Shown in pieces: positions 1 to 9,700 of a stretch of 49,527 nucleotides of DNA. The DNA lies in contig NZ_RDBP01000012.1 in NCBI RefSeq assembly GCF_008042045.1, positions 2,836,179-2,885,705 of the forward strand, in the 5' to 3' direction. A program made the position numbers and the translations under genes. Positions within the stretch are counted from its first letter, which is position 1; every line of letters begins with the position of its first letter. Source of the stretch: Streptomyces sp. T39 (GTDB lineage: Bacteria; Actinomycetota; Actinomycetes; Streptomycetales; Streptomycetaceae). A model generated the notes under the pieces. That model was not told where the DNA came from. It searched no databases and worked only from the letters and a program-made list of their open reading frames with translations.

Positions 1-338
1 ACGAGGACGACGGCGCCGATGGCGCCGCGTACGAGGTCGTCCCACATGAACCAGAAGCGGTCCTGTCCGGGGGTGCCGAACAGGTAGAGGATCAGGTCCT
101 GGTCGAGGGTGATGCGGCCGAAGTCCATGGCGACGGTCGTCGTCGTCTTGTCGCCGGTGTGGGTGAGGTCGTCGATGCCCGCGGAGGCAGACGTCATGAC
201 GGCTTCGGTACGCAGCGGGTTGATCTCCGAGACGGCGCCGACGAACGTGGTCTTGCCCACGCCGAAACCGCCCGCCACCACGATCTTCGCGCTGGTGGTT
301 GAGCGGGCTGCACCGCCGCTAGAGCTTGCGAAGTCCAC
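1..338 (-). CDS. cvnD: CvnD-type small GTPase, partial (conservon copy 1)
   Basis: This is the N-terminal part (about 112 residues) of a conservon GTP-binding protein; the rest lies beyond base 1. The GTG start at 336-338 overlaps the end of cvnC by 20 bases, the usual coupling in these operons. Visible motifs are the P-loop GGFGVGKTT and the switch II TPGQDRF. Conservon proteins form a membrane-associated complex proposed to resemble eukaryotic GPCR/G-protein modules, with CvnD as the GTPase. Bases 1-299 are identical to 5458-5756 in the second operon. Divergence begins at bases 300, 303 and 309. Window start and the duplication in the other cvnD begin at the same base, so this edge is probably a contig end. 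Confidence 0.9.
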   Translation of the reverse strand, partial: MDFASSSGGAARSTTSAKIVVAGGFGVGKTTFVGAVSEINPLRTEAVMTSASAGIDDLTHTGDKTTTTVAMDFGRITLDQDLILYLFGTPGQDRFWFMWDDLVRGAIGAVVL

Positions 339-939
339 TGAGCACCCTTTCGAGCAGTGTCACGGCCGGCAGGCCGCCCGCGGCCTCGTCGCCGCCGGGC
401 TGATGGATGGCGACGAGGCCGGCCTCCGCCAGGTCGGCGACGAGGATCCGGGCAACGCCGAGGGGAATGGAGAGCAGTGCCGAGATCTCGGCGACCGACT
501 TGATCTCGAAGCACAGGCGGCAGATCCGCTGGTGCTCGGGCAACTGCCCTTGCAGCCGCGAGGGATCCGCGGTGGTGCTGACCAGTGCCTCGATGGCGAG
601 CTGGTAGCGCGGCCGGGTCCGGCCGCCGGTCATCGCGTAGGGACGCACCAGGGGGTTGTGCGCTGCCCGGCCGGTGCCCGACGCCGTCTGGGGCTCGGGC
701 GCCCGCCGGGGCGCCACCGGCTGGACGCGCGGTGCCTGGGGCCGGTCGTACGACGGCTGGCCGTACGGCTGCTGGTACGACGGGTCGTAGGCCGACGCCC
801 CCGGTGCCTGCGGCTGCTGGTACGGCTGGGAGCCGCCCTGACCGCTGGGCGTCGAGGGGAAGTTGAAGCGGTTGTGAGTGTGCTCACCCTGGGGCTGGTG
901 AGCACCGTCGTACGGGTGTCCGCCTGGGGGTGTTGCCAC
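319..939 (-). CDS. cvnC: CvnC, DUF742 family protein (conservon copy 1)
   Basis: A 206-residue protein with a Pro/Gln/Tyr-rich N-terminal half (about residues 1-95) followed by a DUF742 domain (about 96-206), which contains RPYAMTGGRTRPRYQLAIEA and ends LLERVLSGLRKL. The GTG start at 937-939 has a strong GGAGGA ribosome site a few bases upstream. DUF742 proteins are the third gene of Streptomyces conservons and bind the other Cvn components; their biochemical role is poorly defined. The N-terminal low-complexity extension is about 70 residues longer than in copy 2, while the DUF742 part is closely similar. Confidence 0.9.
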   Translation of the reverse strand: MATPPGGHPYDGAHQPQGEHTHNRFNFPSTPSGQGGSQPYQQPQAPGASAYDPSYQQPYGQPSYDRPQAPRVQPVAPRRAPEPQTASGTGRAAHNPLVRPYAMTGGRTRPRYQLAIEALVSTTADPSRLQGQLPEHQRICRLCFEIKSVAEISALLSIPLGVARILVADLAEAGLVAIHQPGGDEAAGGLPAVTLLERVLSGLRKL

Positions 940-1035
940 GTTTCCTCCTCCGACCGCCGGTCACCGGTCCCTGTCCCTGTGGGGCCGCGCCACCGCACCT
1001 TATGGTGCGGTGGCGGGAAATGCACTGTCCGTTTG

Positions 1036-1458
1036 TCAGTTGAGAAGACTTCCCTGGAGTTCCGCTCGGAGGTCCGGCGTCAGCACGCTGCCCGCACGGT
1101 CCACCAGCAGGGCCATCTCGTAACCCACCAGGCCGATGTCGGCCTCCGGGTGGGCGAGAACGGCCAGGGACGATCCGTCGGAGATCGACATGATGAAGAG
1201 GAAGCCGCGCTCCATCTCCACCACCGTCTGGTTGACGGCACCGCCTTCGAAGATCCTGGATGCTCCCGCGGTCAGCGAGGTCAGCCCGGAGGCGACCGCC
1301 GCCAGCTGATCGGCTCGGTCCCGCGGGAAACCTTCGGACATCGCCAGCAGGAGTCCGTCGGCGGAGACCACCACCGTGTGGGACACCCCGGGGGTGTTGT
1401 CCACGAAGTTGGTGATCAACCAGTTCAGATTCTGCGCCGCCTGGCTCATCGGGCTCAC
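1036..1458 (-). CDS. cvnB: CvnB, Roadblock/LC7 domain protein (conservon copy 1)
   Basis: A 140-residue Roadblock/LC7 protein starting MSPMSQAAQNLNWL. I chose the GTG at 1456-1458, one base past the cvnA stop, because an AGGAG lies just upstream and the second operon starts at the equivalent codon; a longer start at 1494 would run inside cvnA. Roadblock/LC7 proteins in bacteria act as regulators or partners of small GTPases (compare MglB-MglA), which fits a role as partner of CvnD. It differs from the second copy at only a handful of residues, far less than the two CvnA proteins do. Confidence 0.93.
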   Translation of the reverse strand: MSPMSQAAQNLNWLITNFVDNTPGVSHTVVVSADGLLLAMSEGFPRDRADQLAAVASGLTSLTAGASRIFEGGAVNQTVVEMERGFLFIMSISDGSSLAVLAHPEADIGLVGYEMALLVDRAGSVLTPDLRAELQGSLLN

Positions 1459-1459
1459 A

Positions 1460-4400
1460 CTAACGCTCCTGGTTGTAGGTACTACCCGGGCCACTGTGTC
1501 GATCGTAGGTGGCCGGTCCGTTCGTGTCCGTCCCCGCGGTGCGTCCCTGCTGGACGCCGCGGCGCAGGTTGCTCAACCTGCCGCGCACGTCCTCGGGGGC
1601 GCGGGAGACCTGTGGGCCTCCCTGCGGGGTCTGCTCTGCCGTGCCCTCGATCAGGTTGGCCTTGGGCACGCGCCGGGGGAGACCGGACGAGGTCACCCCG
1701 CCGGCCTTCGGGTCGCGAAGCTTCTCCGCCCGCTGCCAGCGCTCGTCGTTGGCCGAGCGCCAGTCGTCGGTGGAGCCGTCGGACCCGCCGGCCGTGCCCT
1801 GGCCGCCGTCCGACGCGGCCTGACCGCCCTGTGGAGCCGCCGGGGCCTGCTGCTCGGCGGACTGCTGCCACCGCTGCTCGGACTGCTGCTGGGCCTGCTG
1901 GCCCGGTGCGGGCTGCTGGCCGCCGCCGCGGCGCGGGAGGCCGGAGGCGGTCAGCTCGTGGCTGGCGCTCGGAGCCGGACCCGGACGGTCGAAGCCTACG
2001 CGGTCGGAGCCGTTCGCGGGAGCGCCCTGGGAAGATTCCGCTTCAGGGCGGAACTCGGGCTCGTATCCGGCCTGGTAACCGTTCTGATCCGGCCAGGTGC
2101 CCTGGTGGGAGCTGTTGTCGTAGGACCCGTCGAACTGTGCGCCGGCAGCCTGGGCGGCCTGGTAGTCGCCCTCCGCATATGCACCGTGAAGATGCTGCTG
2201 CTCCTGCTCGGGGTAGCCGCCCTGCGAGTAGTCGTCGTAGCCCTGCCCGTCGTAGGCCGCACCCTGCTGCCCGTCGTAGGCCGCGCCCTGCTGTCCGTCG
2301 TAGCCCTGCTGGTCCTGCTGGTAGCCCTGGGTGTACTCGCCGGTGTACTCCTGCTCGTACTCACCGGTGTACTGCTGCTGGTCCTGCGCGTCCTGCTGCG
2401 GGTACCCGGCCTCGTCACGGTGGAGCGGGCGCTCGCCGTGGGTCTGGGCCTCCAGCGCGGCGCGGCGCTCACCGCGCATCAGCGAGCGGTTGACGGGGTC
2501 GAGCGGGGTGGGCGCGCCCTGCTCCGCGTCGTAGCGGGAGTCGTCGAAGCCGAGCTCGGCCGCCGTGCGCATGGGGGCGCTGTCGAACGACTGCTGCTGC
2601 GGGATCATCTGCGAGACCGTGAAGTCGTCCTCGGGCAGCGCCTCGCCACCGCCACCGTGGGTGATGGCGTCGGGGAGCATGACCAGCGAGGTGGTGCCGG
2701 CCTGCTCGCCGGAGGGGCGGAGCTGGACGCGGATGCCGTGCCGGTCGGAGAGTCGGCCGACCACGAAGAGGCCCATGCGCTGCGAGACGGCGGCGTCCAC
2801 CGTCGGCGGGTTGGCCAGCTTGTGGTTGATGTCGGCGAAGTCCTCGGCGGTCAGGCCGATTCCCTTGTCGTGGATCTCGATCATCACGCGGCCGTCGGGC
2901 AGCCGGGTCGCGGTGACGCGCACCTTGGTCTGCGGGGAGGAGAACGTGGTGGCGTTCTCCAGCAGCTCGGCGAGCAGGTGCACGAGGTCGGTCACGGCCT
3001 GGCCGTGGATCTCGGTCTCGGGGACGCCGGTGAGCTCGATGCGCTCGTAGGACTCCACCTCGGAGGAGGCGGCGCGCATGACGTCGACCAGTGGCACCGG
3101 CTGGTTCCAGCGGCGGCCCGGCTCCTCGCCGGCGAGGACGAGGAGGTTCTCGCCGTTGCGGCGCATACGGGTGGCCAGGTGGTCCAGCTTGAAGAGGTTC
3201 TCCAGCTGGTCGGGGTCGGCCTCGTTGTTCTCCAGGTCGGTGATCAGGGTCAGCTGGCCCTCGATCAGCGACTGGTTGCGGCGCGACAGGTTGGTGAAGA
3301 TCGCGTTGACGTTGCCCCGCAGCATGGCCTGCTCGGCGGCGAGACGCACCGCCTCGCGGTGGACCTGGTCGAAGGCGCGGGCGACCTCGCCGATCTCGTC
3401 CTGGGAGTCGATCGGGATGGGCTGCACCCGGGTGTCGACGCGGCCCGGCTCGGTGCGTGAGAGCTGGTCGACCAGCATCGGCAGGCGCTGCTCGGCGATG
3501 CCGAACGCGGCGTTGCGCAGCTCGCGCATCGAGCGGCTCATCTGGCGGGCCATGAGACCGGCCAGGATGAACGCGGCGAGCAGGGCGATCACGACGATGG
3601 CACCGGTGGTGATGGCGTCGTTGCGGGCCTCGTCGGAGATCGCGGCAGCCTCGGTCACGGCGCGGTCGACGAGGTCCTTCTCGATCTCGGTGTAGCCGTC
3701 GAACTTCGCGGTCGCGGCGCCCATCCAGGTCTCCGCGGTGACGTCCTGCCGGCGCAGCTGGGCGGGCGTGGACGAACCGGAGCCGATCGCGACGGCCATG
3801 CCGGTGAAGACGGACTTGTCCGGTCCCACGGGCGGGTTGAGCCCCGCGGCCTTCAGCCGCTTCTCGCCCTCGGCCGCCTTGCCCGCCATCACCTGCTGGA
3901 GGCGGGCGGTGTCGGCCTCGGTGCCACCGGAGACGTACTCGCCGATGGCGATCTGCTCCAGGTAGTTGTACGAGTTGAAGGCGATCTTCTGCTGGGCGAG
4001 GACGTCGCCCGAGCCGGGCCGCACCAGCAGGTGGGTGCCGATGGAGCGCTGGAGCGAGGCGGCGGCCTTGGCGAGCTGGACGGCGTAGACGGTACGGCCG
4101 TAGCTGGTGACGTTGCCGGTGCCGAGGCCGAGCTCGTTGGCGAACTCCATCAGCACGTGCTGGACCTTGACGTAGCCCTCTTCGGTCTTCACCGGGTCGA
4201 GGGCCCTGGAGTAGGCCGCTTCGCGCAGCTTCTCCAGGCTCGGCTCCTCCTTGTCGAAGAGCTCCAGACGGCGTTCCAGGCCCTGCCCGGACGGCATGTC
4301 CTTCACGGCCTCGCGGAACTTCGCGGCGGCGTCGTCGGTGGTCTCGTAGGCCTCGGTGACCTGCGGGCCCTTGCGGTCGGCCTCGCTGGTCGCGAGCAGC

Positions 4401-4747
4401 AGGGTCTGCGCCGTGAGGTCGCGCTCGTTGAGCAGGGCCTGGCCGTACTCGGCCGCGGCCCGCACGATCAGCGCGGTCTTCTCGGCGTCCTGAGCCTCGC
4501 TCCAGGTGTCGATGGACTGCTTCACCTGGAAGCCGCCCATGACCAGGCCGACGAGCACGGGTATGAGCAGGATCGCGTTCAGACGGGTGGGCACCCGCCA
4601 GTTGCGCGGGGACATCCTGCTGGAGTTGCCCGGTGCCGGGGATCCGTTCGAAGCACCCGACGCATCCGCAGGCGACGCCGCTGTGCGCGGCGGGGTGAAG
4701 TTGCCCCGCGCCTGGTGCTCTGCGGAGCTCGTATTGCTTCGCCTCAC
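1460..4747 (-). CDS. cvnA: CvnA, sensor histidine kinase-like protein (conservon copy 1)
   Basis: A 1095-residue membrane sensor. A disordered N-terminus is followed by TM1 (about 57-74), an extracytoplasmic nitrate/nitrite-sensing-like region (about 80-370), TM2 (about 380-402), a HAMP-like linker, an H-box-like segment (FKLDHLATRMRRN) and a HATPase domain (N box LLENATTF, DKGIGL, RMGLFVVGRLS). The tail from about residue 720 is Gln/Gly/Tyr-rich with short tandem repeats (YTGEY; QQGAAYDG). The start is GTG; the ribosome site is weak. It heads a cvnABCD operon, with its stop adjoining the cvnB start. No response regulator gene is adjacent, as is normal for conservons. Its signal is unknown. 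Confidence 0.92.
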   Translation of the reverse strand: MRRSNTSSAEHQARGNFTPPRTAASPADASGASNGSPAPGNSSRMSPRNWRVPTRLNAILLIPVLVGLVMGGFQVKQSIDTWSEAQDAEKTALIVRAAAEYGQALLNERDLTAQTLLLATSEADRKGPQVTEAYETTDDAAAKFREAVKDMPSGQGLERRLELFDKEEPSLEKLREAAYSRALDPVKTEEGYVKVQHVLMEFANELGLGTGNVTSYGRTVYAVQLAKAAASLQRSIGTHLLVRPGSGDVLAQQKIAFNSYNYLEQIAIGEYVSGGTEADTARLQQVMAGKAAEGEKRLKAAGLNPPVGPDKSVFTGMAVAIGSGSSTPAQLRRQDVTAETWMGAATAKFDGYTEIEKDLVDRAVTEAAAISDEARNDAITTGAIVVIALLAAFILAGLMARQMSRSMRELRNAAFGIAEQRLPMLVDQLSRTEPGRVDTRVQPIPIDSQDEIGEVARAFDQVHREAVRLAAEQAMLRGNVNAIFTNLSRRNQSLIEGQLTLITDLENNEADPDQLENLFKLDHLATRMRRNGENLLVLAGEEPGRRWNQPVPLVDVMRAASSEVESYERIELTGVPETEIHGQAVTDLVHLLAELLENATTFSSPQTKVRVTATRLPDGRVMIEIHDKGIGLTAEDFADINHKLANPPTVDAAVSQRMGLFVVGRLSDRHGIRVQLRPSGEQAGTTSLVMLPDAITHGGGGEALPEDDFTVSQMIPQQQSFDSAPMRTAAELGFDDSRYDAEQGAPTPLDPVNRSLMRGERRAALEAQTHGERPLHRDEAGYPQQDAQDQQQYTGEYEQEYTGEYTQGYQQDQQGYDGQQGAAYDGQQGAAYDGQGYDDYSQGGYPEQEQQHLHGAYAEGDYQAAQAAGAQFDGSYDNSSHQGTWPDQNGYQAGYEPEFRPEAESSQGAPANGSDRVGFDRPGPAPSASHELTASGLPRRGGGQQPAPGQQAQQQSEQRWQQSAEQQAPAAPQGGQAASDGGQGTAGGSDGSTDDWRSANDERWQRAEKLRDPKAGGVTSSGLPRRVPKANLIEGTAEQTPQGGPQVSRAPEDVRGRLSNLRRGVQQGRTAGTDTNGPATYDRHSGPGSTYNQER
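2210..2400 (-). repeat. Gln/Tyr-rich tandem repeats in the cvnA copy 1 tail
   Basis: This part of cvnA encodes short imperfect tandem repeats: YTGEY twice within a Glu/Gln/Tyr stretch, then QQGAAYDG twice followed by a degenerate copy. The DNA repeats as well, with the block around gtcgtaggcc occurring several times. Such tracts are prone to length variation. Confidence 0.7.
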
Positions 4748-5085
4748 TCGACCAACAACCTCTCGGCGTCGGCACCTACGCTGTGCCGTGGTTCGTTCAT
4801 AGCCGTACTACTCGGCAGTTCGACGAATTCCAGCACGCCGAGCCGTCCCATTCCAAACACCTGGAATCTACGGTTCCGGGTGATCGAACCCGCCGATAAA
4901 AGGGGCATAAGGAACAAGCGCCGTCAAAAGGCGAGGCTCAGGTGAGCGCTGTGGCACCGATCGTGCGCACCGGGTGGCCACCGCGCGGGAATTCTCTGTC
5001 GAAATGTTATGAACAGGCGGGCGGGCCGTGTCGAACGACACAGCCCGCCACTCCGCAAGTTACGACAACTACCGTATGGCGTCGT
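4748..5085. other. Intergenic region between the two conservon operons
   Basis: About 340 bases between the end of the upstream operon's cvnD and the cvnA start of the downstream operon. It holds a terminator hairpin (5020-5049) serving the upstream operon. The remainder presumably contains the downstream operon's promoter. I see no convincing ORF with Streptomyces codon bias here. Confidence 0.6.
5020..5049 (-). terminator. Terminator downstream of cvnD (copy 2)
   Basis: The left arm is GGCGGGC-C-GTGTC and the right arm is GACAC-A-GCCCGCC, with a GAAC loop: 12 base pairs and one mismatch. It lies about 36 bases past the cvnD stop on the minus strand. There is no T-tract, which is common in Streptomyces. 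Confidence 0.65.
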
Positions 5086-5795
5086 CTACTTGAGCCGCGC
5101 CATGAGGGCGTGCTCGACCAGGGTGATCAGTGCGCTCTTGGCGTCCGCGCGGTGGCGCGCGTCGGTGGTGATGATCGGGGTGTCGGGTCCGATCTGGAGT
5201 GCTTCGCGGACTTCCTCGGGGTTGTAGGGCTGGTGTCCGTCGAAGCCGTTGAGGGCGATGACGAAGGGGAGCCCGGAGTTCTCGAAGTAGTCGACGGCGG
5301 GGAAGCAGTCGGCGAGGCGGCGGGTGTCGACGAGGACGACGGCGCCGATGGCGCCGCGTACGAGGTCGTCCCACATGAACCAGAAGCGGTCCTGTCCGGG
5401 GGTGCCGAACAGGTAGAGGATCAGGTCCTGGTCGAGGGTGATGCGGCCGAAGTCCATACGAGGACGACGGCGCCGATGGCGCCGCGTACGAGGTCGTCCC
5501 ACATGAACCAGAAGCGGTCCTGTCCGGGGGTGCCGAACAGGTAGAGGATCAGGTCCTGGTCGAGGGTGATGCGGCCGAAGTCCATGGCGACGGTCGTCGT
5601 CGTCTTGTCGCCGGTGTGGGTGAGGTCGTCGATGCCCGCGGAGGCAGACGTCATGACGGCTTCGGTACGCAGCGGGTTGATCTCCGAGACGGCGCCGACG
5701 AACGTGGTCTTGCCCACGCCGAAACCGCCCGCCACCACGATCTTCGCGCTGGTGGTCGACCGGGCCGCACCGCCGCTAGAGCTTGCGAAGTCCAC
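5086..5795 (-). pseudogene. cvnD: CvnD small GTPase (conservon copy 2), frameshifted by a 128-bp tandem duplication
   Basis: It starts with GTG at 5793-5795, overlapping cvnC. It reads through the P-loop GGFGVGKTT and TPGQDRF to GAVVLV and then leaves frame, stopping after 10 more residues near 5421. The remaining part (DTRRLADCF to HALMARLK, stop 5086-5088) is intact in another frame. The cause is a perfect 128-bp tandem repeat, 5330-5457 and 5458-5585. Removing one copy restores a continuous GTPase of about 193 residues, the normal CvnD size. I infer that the true gene is intact and this is an assembly join; a real frameshift mutation is possible but less likely. Confidence 0.85.
5330..5585. 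repeat. Perfect 128-bp tandem duplication inside cvnD
   Basis: Bases 5330-5457 are repeated exactly at 5458-5585, and the same 128 bases open the window (1-128). All three copies begin at the same base. The length is not a multiple of three, so the reading frame breaks. The length and shared boundary resemble an untrimmed overlap between assembly-graph contigs at a collapsed repeat. Confidence 0.95.
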
Positions 5796-6180
5796 TGAGC
5801 ACCCTTTCGAGCAGTGTCACATCCGGCGTGCCGCCGGCCTCTCCGTTGCCCGGCTGGTGGATCGCCACCATGCCGGCCTCCGCCAGGTCGGCGACGAGGA
5901 TGCGCGCCACACCGAGCGGCATCGACAGCAGCGCCGAGATCTCCGCGACCGACTTGACCTCCCGGCACAGGTGGCAGATCCGCTGGTGCTCGGGGAGCAG
6001 CCCGGCCAGCAGGGCCGGGTCGGCGGTGGTGCTGACCAGTGCCTCGATGGCGAGCTGGTAGCGCGGCCGGGTCCGGCCGCCGGTCATCGCGTACGGACGC
6101 ACCAGCGGCTGGTCGCCCTCGTCCCCGTACGCGTCGACTGAGGCGCCGTACGGATCGTGAGAGGCGGGGGGCGGGGTCAT
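5776..6180 (-). CDS. cvnC: CvnC, DUF742 family protein (conservon copy 2)
   Basis: A 134-residue DUF742 protein, starting ATG at 6178-6180 with an upstream GGAGGA. After a short 24-residue leader it enters the same PLVRPYAMTGGRTRPRYQLAIEA core as copy 1 and ends with the same LLERVLSGLRKL. It lacks the long Pro/Gln-rich N-terminal extension of copy 1. Its stop overlaps the GTG start of cvnD by 20 bases, implying translational coupling. It is the third gene of the upstream conservon and is presumed to bind the other Cvn proteins at the membrane. Confidence 0.92.
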   Translation of the reverse strand: MTPPPASHDPYGASVDAYGDEGDQPLVRPYAMTGGRTRPRYQLAIEALVSTTADPALLAGLLPEHQRICHLCREVKSVAEISALLSMPLGVARILVADLAEAGMVAIHQPGNGEAGGTPDVTLLERVLSGLRKL

Positions 6181-6313
6181 GAATCCTCCGGGCGTGACAG
6201 CAAGTGGTCGGCTGTGCCGTCTGATGGGGCCGGTGGGGGGCCTTGGGGCGGCCGGTCGGTTGTCGGTCGGATGGCTTCGGCGAACCGGTGAGTGGGGTCA
6301 CCGGTCCCTCCCG

Positions 6314-6736
6314 TCAGTGCAGAAGACTTCCCTGGAGCTCCGCGCGCAGATCCGGCGTGAGCACGCTGCCCGCACGGTCCACCAGCAGGGCCATCTCGTA
6401 GCCCACCAGGCCGATGTCGCACTCCGGGTGGGCGAGAACGGCCAGCGAGGAGCCGTCGGAGACCGACATCAGGAAGAGGAACCCGCGCTCCATCTCGACG
6501 ACCGTCTGGCTCACCGGGCCGCCCTCGAAGATCCGGGACGCCCCGGCGGTCAGCGAGGTCAGTCCCGACGCCACGGCCGCCAGCTGGTCGGCCCGGTCGC
6601 GCGGGAACCCCTCGGACATGGCGAGCAGCAGACCGTCTGCCGACACGACCACCGTGTGCGACACCCCGGGGGTGTTGTCCACGAAGTTCGTGATCAACCA
6701 GTTCAGATTCTGGGCCGCCTGGCTCATCGGGCTCAA
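6314..6736 (-). CDS. cvnB: CvnB, Roadblock/LC7 domain protein (conservon copy 2)
   Basis: A 140-residue Roadblock/LC7 protein, nearly identical to the copy at 1036-1458; differences are scattered, for example GGPVSQ for GGAVNQ and PECDIG for PEADIG. The start is TTG at 6734-6736, directly after the cvnA stop, with AGGAG upstream; another in-frame ATG follows three codons later. The family regulates small GTPases, so CvnD is the expected partner. Confidence 0.93.
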   Translation of the reverse strand: MSPMSQAAQNLNWLITNFVDNTPGVSHTVVVSADGLLLAMSEGFPRDRADQLAAVASGLTSLTAGASRIFEGGPVSQTVVEMERGFLFLMSVSDGSSLAVLAHPECDIGLVGYEMALLVDRAGSVLTPDLRAELQGSLLH

Positions 6737-9700
6737 CTAACGCTCCTGCTGGTGAGTGGGGCCGAGGTTGAAGCTGCCGGTCGTGCTGTTCTGCTGCCGG
6801 CCCTGCTGAATACCCCGGCGCAGATTCGTCAGCCGCCCGCGCACGTCGTCGGGGGCTCGCGAGACCTGCGGACCGGACTGGTGGTTCTGCTCCTGCGCGG
6901 TGCCCGGCACGAGGTTGGCTCGCGGGACCCTGCGGGGCAGACCCGAGGTGGTGATGCCGCCCGCGGCGGGCTTGCGCACCCGCTCGGCCTGGCGCACCAG
7001 CTCGTCATTGGGCGAGGAGCGCCATGTGGCGGCGCCGTTCGCCGCGGGAGCGCCGCCCGGCGCCGCCGGACCGGACGCGGGAGCCCGCTGCGGCATCGGC
7101 CGCTCCGGCTCCGGCTCGGCGGGACGGCTCTCGCCGCCCTGGGCGCCGGCGCCGTGGAACCAGTTGGTCTCCAGCGTGTCGTACAGCGGCGTACGGCCGT
7201 CCCCCGGACCGGACGCCGGCGGCAGCGCCTCCGGCTGCTGCGGAGCGGGCAGCGGCGCGGCGGGCCGCGGCGCGAAGCCCTCGTCCCGGCGCTGCGGGGC
7301 GGGCTGCTGCGGTGCCTGGAAGTCGGGCCGCGCGAACTGCGAGGTCGACGCCGGGTCCTGCTGCGGTGGTGCCTGGAAGTCCGGCCGCGCGAACTGGGCC
7401 GTGGAGGCCGGGTCCTGCTGCGGGGCGGGCTGCTGCGGTGCCGCGAAGTCGGGCCGCGCGAACTGCGAGGTCGACGCCGGGTCCTGCGGCCCGCCCTGCT
7501 CCGGCCGGCCGTACTGGCCCGTGCCCGAGGGACCGCTCTGGCCGCCGTACACGTCCTGGCGGGTGAACTGGCCCGGCCGGCCGGCGCCCTGGGGGCCGCC
7601 GAAGTCGGGCCGGGCGAACTCGGCCGTGCCGGCCATGCCGCGCGAGGCGTCGTGGTCGTCGTGGCCGCGCGGCGCGTCGGCCGCCGGACGCTGCTGCGGG
7701 ACGCCCTGCTCGTTGCCCCAGCTGGTGGTCTGCGGACGCTGCGGACGGGACTCCTCCTGCCGGGCGGAACCGCCCGGCAGCTCGGCACGCGGCCCGCCGG
7801 TCGGCGGCAGCTGCCGCCCCCGGTCGCCCGCGCCGGGCTGCTGCGGCGCGGCACGGCGTGCGCCCTGCCCCGCGTCACCGCGGGCGGGAGCCGGAGCGCC
7901 CTGCTGGCCGCGGCCGGAGTCGAAGAGGCTGCCGCCGCCCTGCGGCTGGCCGCCGTTGCCCTGCTGCGGACCGCCGTCGCGTCCCGGCAGCGCGGCACGC
8001 GGGGCCGAGCCGGCCCCGACCTGGCCGCGCGGCGCGCCGGCGCCGAGCCGGCCGCCCGCGGGGGCACCCGCACCGGGGCCCGCGAGCCCGGGATGGCTGC
8101 CGCCGCCCTGGCCCGCCGGACGACCCGGCAGGCCGCCGGGCGCGCCAGCGCCCGGCTTCTGCGGGCCGCCCTGGCCGCCGCCCGGCTGACCGGGCTTGCC
8201 CGGGGCCTTCTTGCCGCCGTGGGCGACGTCGACGGGCAGCATGACGAGCGCGGTGGTGCCGCCGGAGTCCGACGGGCGCAGCTGGATGCGGATGCCGTGC
8301 CGCAGGGACAGGCGGCCGACCACGAACAGACCCATGCGGCGCGAGACCGAGACGTCCACGGTGGGCGGCGACGCGAGCCGCTCGTTGATCGCGGCCAGGT
8401 CCTCGGGGGAGAGGCCGATGCCGGTGTCGTGGATCTCGACGAGCACGCGGCCGTCGGGCAGCGCGTGACCGGTGACCCGGACCTTCGTCTGCGGCGAGGA
8501 GAACGAGGTCGCGTTCTCCAGCAGCTCGGCGAGGAGGTGCACGAGGTCGTTGACCACGCGGCCGGCGACCTCGGTCGCGGGCACGGCGGCCAGTTCGATG
8601 CGCTCGTACTGCTCCACCTCGGAGGCCGCGGCACGCAGCACGTCGACGAGCGGGACGGGCCGCGTCCAGCGGCGGCCCGGCTCCTCGCCCGCGAGGACGA
8701 GGAGGTTCTCGCCGTTCCGGCGCATACGGGTCGCGAGGTGGTCGAGCTTGAACAGCGAGGACAGCTGGTCCGGGTCGGCCTCGCGGGACTCCAGCTCGGA
8801 GATCAGCGACAGCTGGCGCTGGATGAGGCCCTGGGAACGCCGCGAGAGGTTGGTGAACATCGCGTTGACGTTGCCCCGCAGGAGGGCCTGCTCGGCGGCG
8901 AGGCGGACCGCCTCGCGGTGCACGTCGTCGAAGGCCGCGGCCACCTGGCCGATCTCGTCGCGCGAGTGCACACCGACGGACTCGACGGAGGTGTCGACGT
9001 CCTGCGGGTCCGACTCCGACAGCTGCTTGACCAGCTCGGGCAGCCGGGTCTGGGCGACCTTGGTGGCCGTGTCCTGCAGCCGGCGCAGCGAGCGGATCAT
9101 GGAGCGCGCCACGACGAAGGCGCCGACGAGGGAGACGCCGAGGACGACGAGGATCAGCGCACCGTTGATGATGGCGTCCTGCTGCGACTCCTCGCGCAGC
9201 TCACGCGCCTTGGCCTCCATCTCGCCCAGCAGCGAGGCCTCGACGCGCTTCATCGCGTTGATGCGGACCGAGTAGTCGTCGGTCCAGTCCAGGTGCGAAC
9301 GCTCGGCACGGCGCTCGAAGCCGTTCGGGTTGTCGAGCACGCGCTTGGCGTACAGCTCCGAGGCCGCGATCGTCGGGTCGGTGCCGCCGTCCAGGGAGGC
9401 CGTGAGCTCCTCGGCGTCGCCGCCGGTGGACTCGTAGAGCGCCTTGAACGCCTTCAGCTCGGAGTCGCCGTTCTCCACGGCGGCCTTGCCGTACAGGCGG
9501 TCGGGCTCGGACAGGCCGGGGGCCTTGTCGTCGTCGCCGCCGGGGAGGGCGGCGGCGATGATCGCGCGCTGGATGGACGCGTACTCCTTGGCGGACGAGA
9601 ACGCCGCCAGCGCACGCGTGCGCTTGATCATGTCGGGGTTGCTGGTCGCCTGCGCCATGTCCTGGGAGAGGCTCAGCAGCGACTCGATGAGCCGGCTGTA

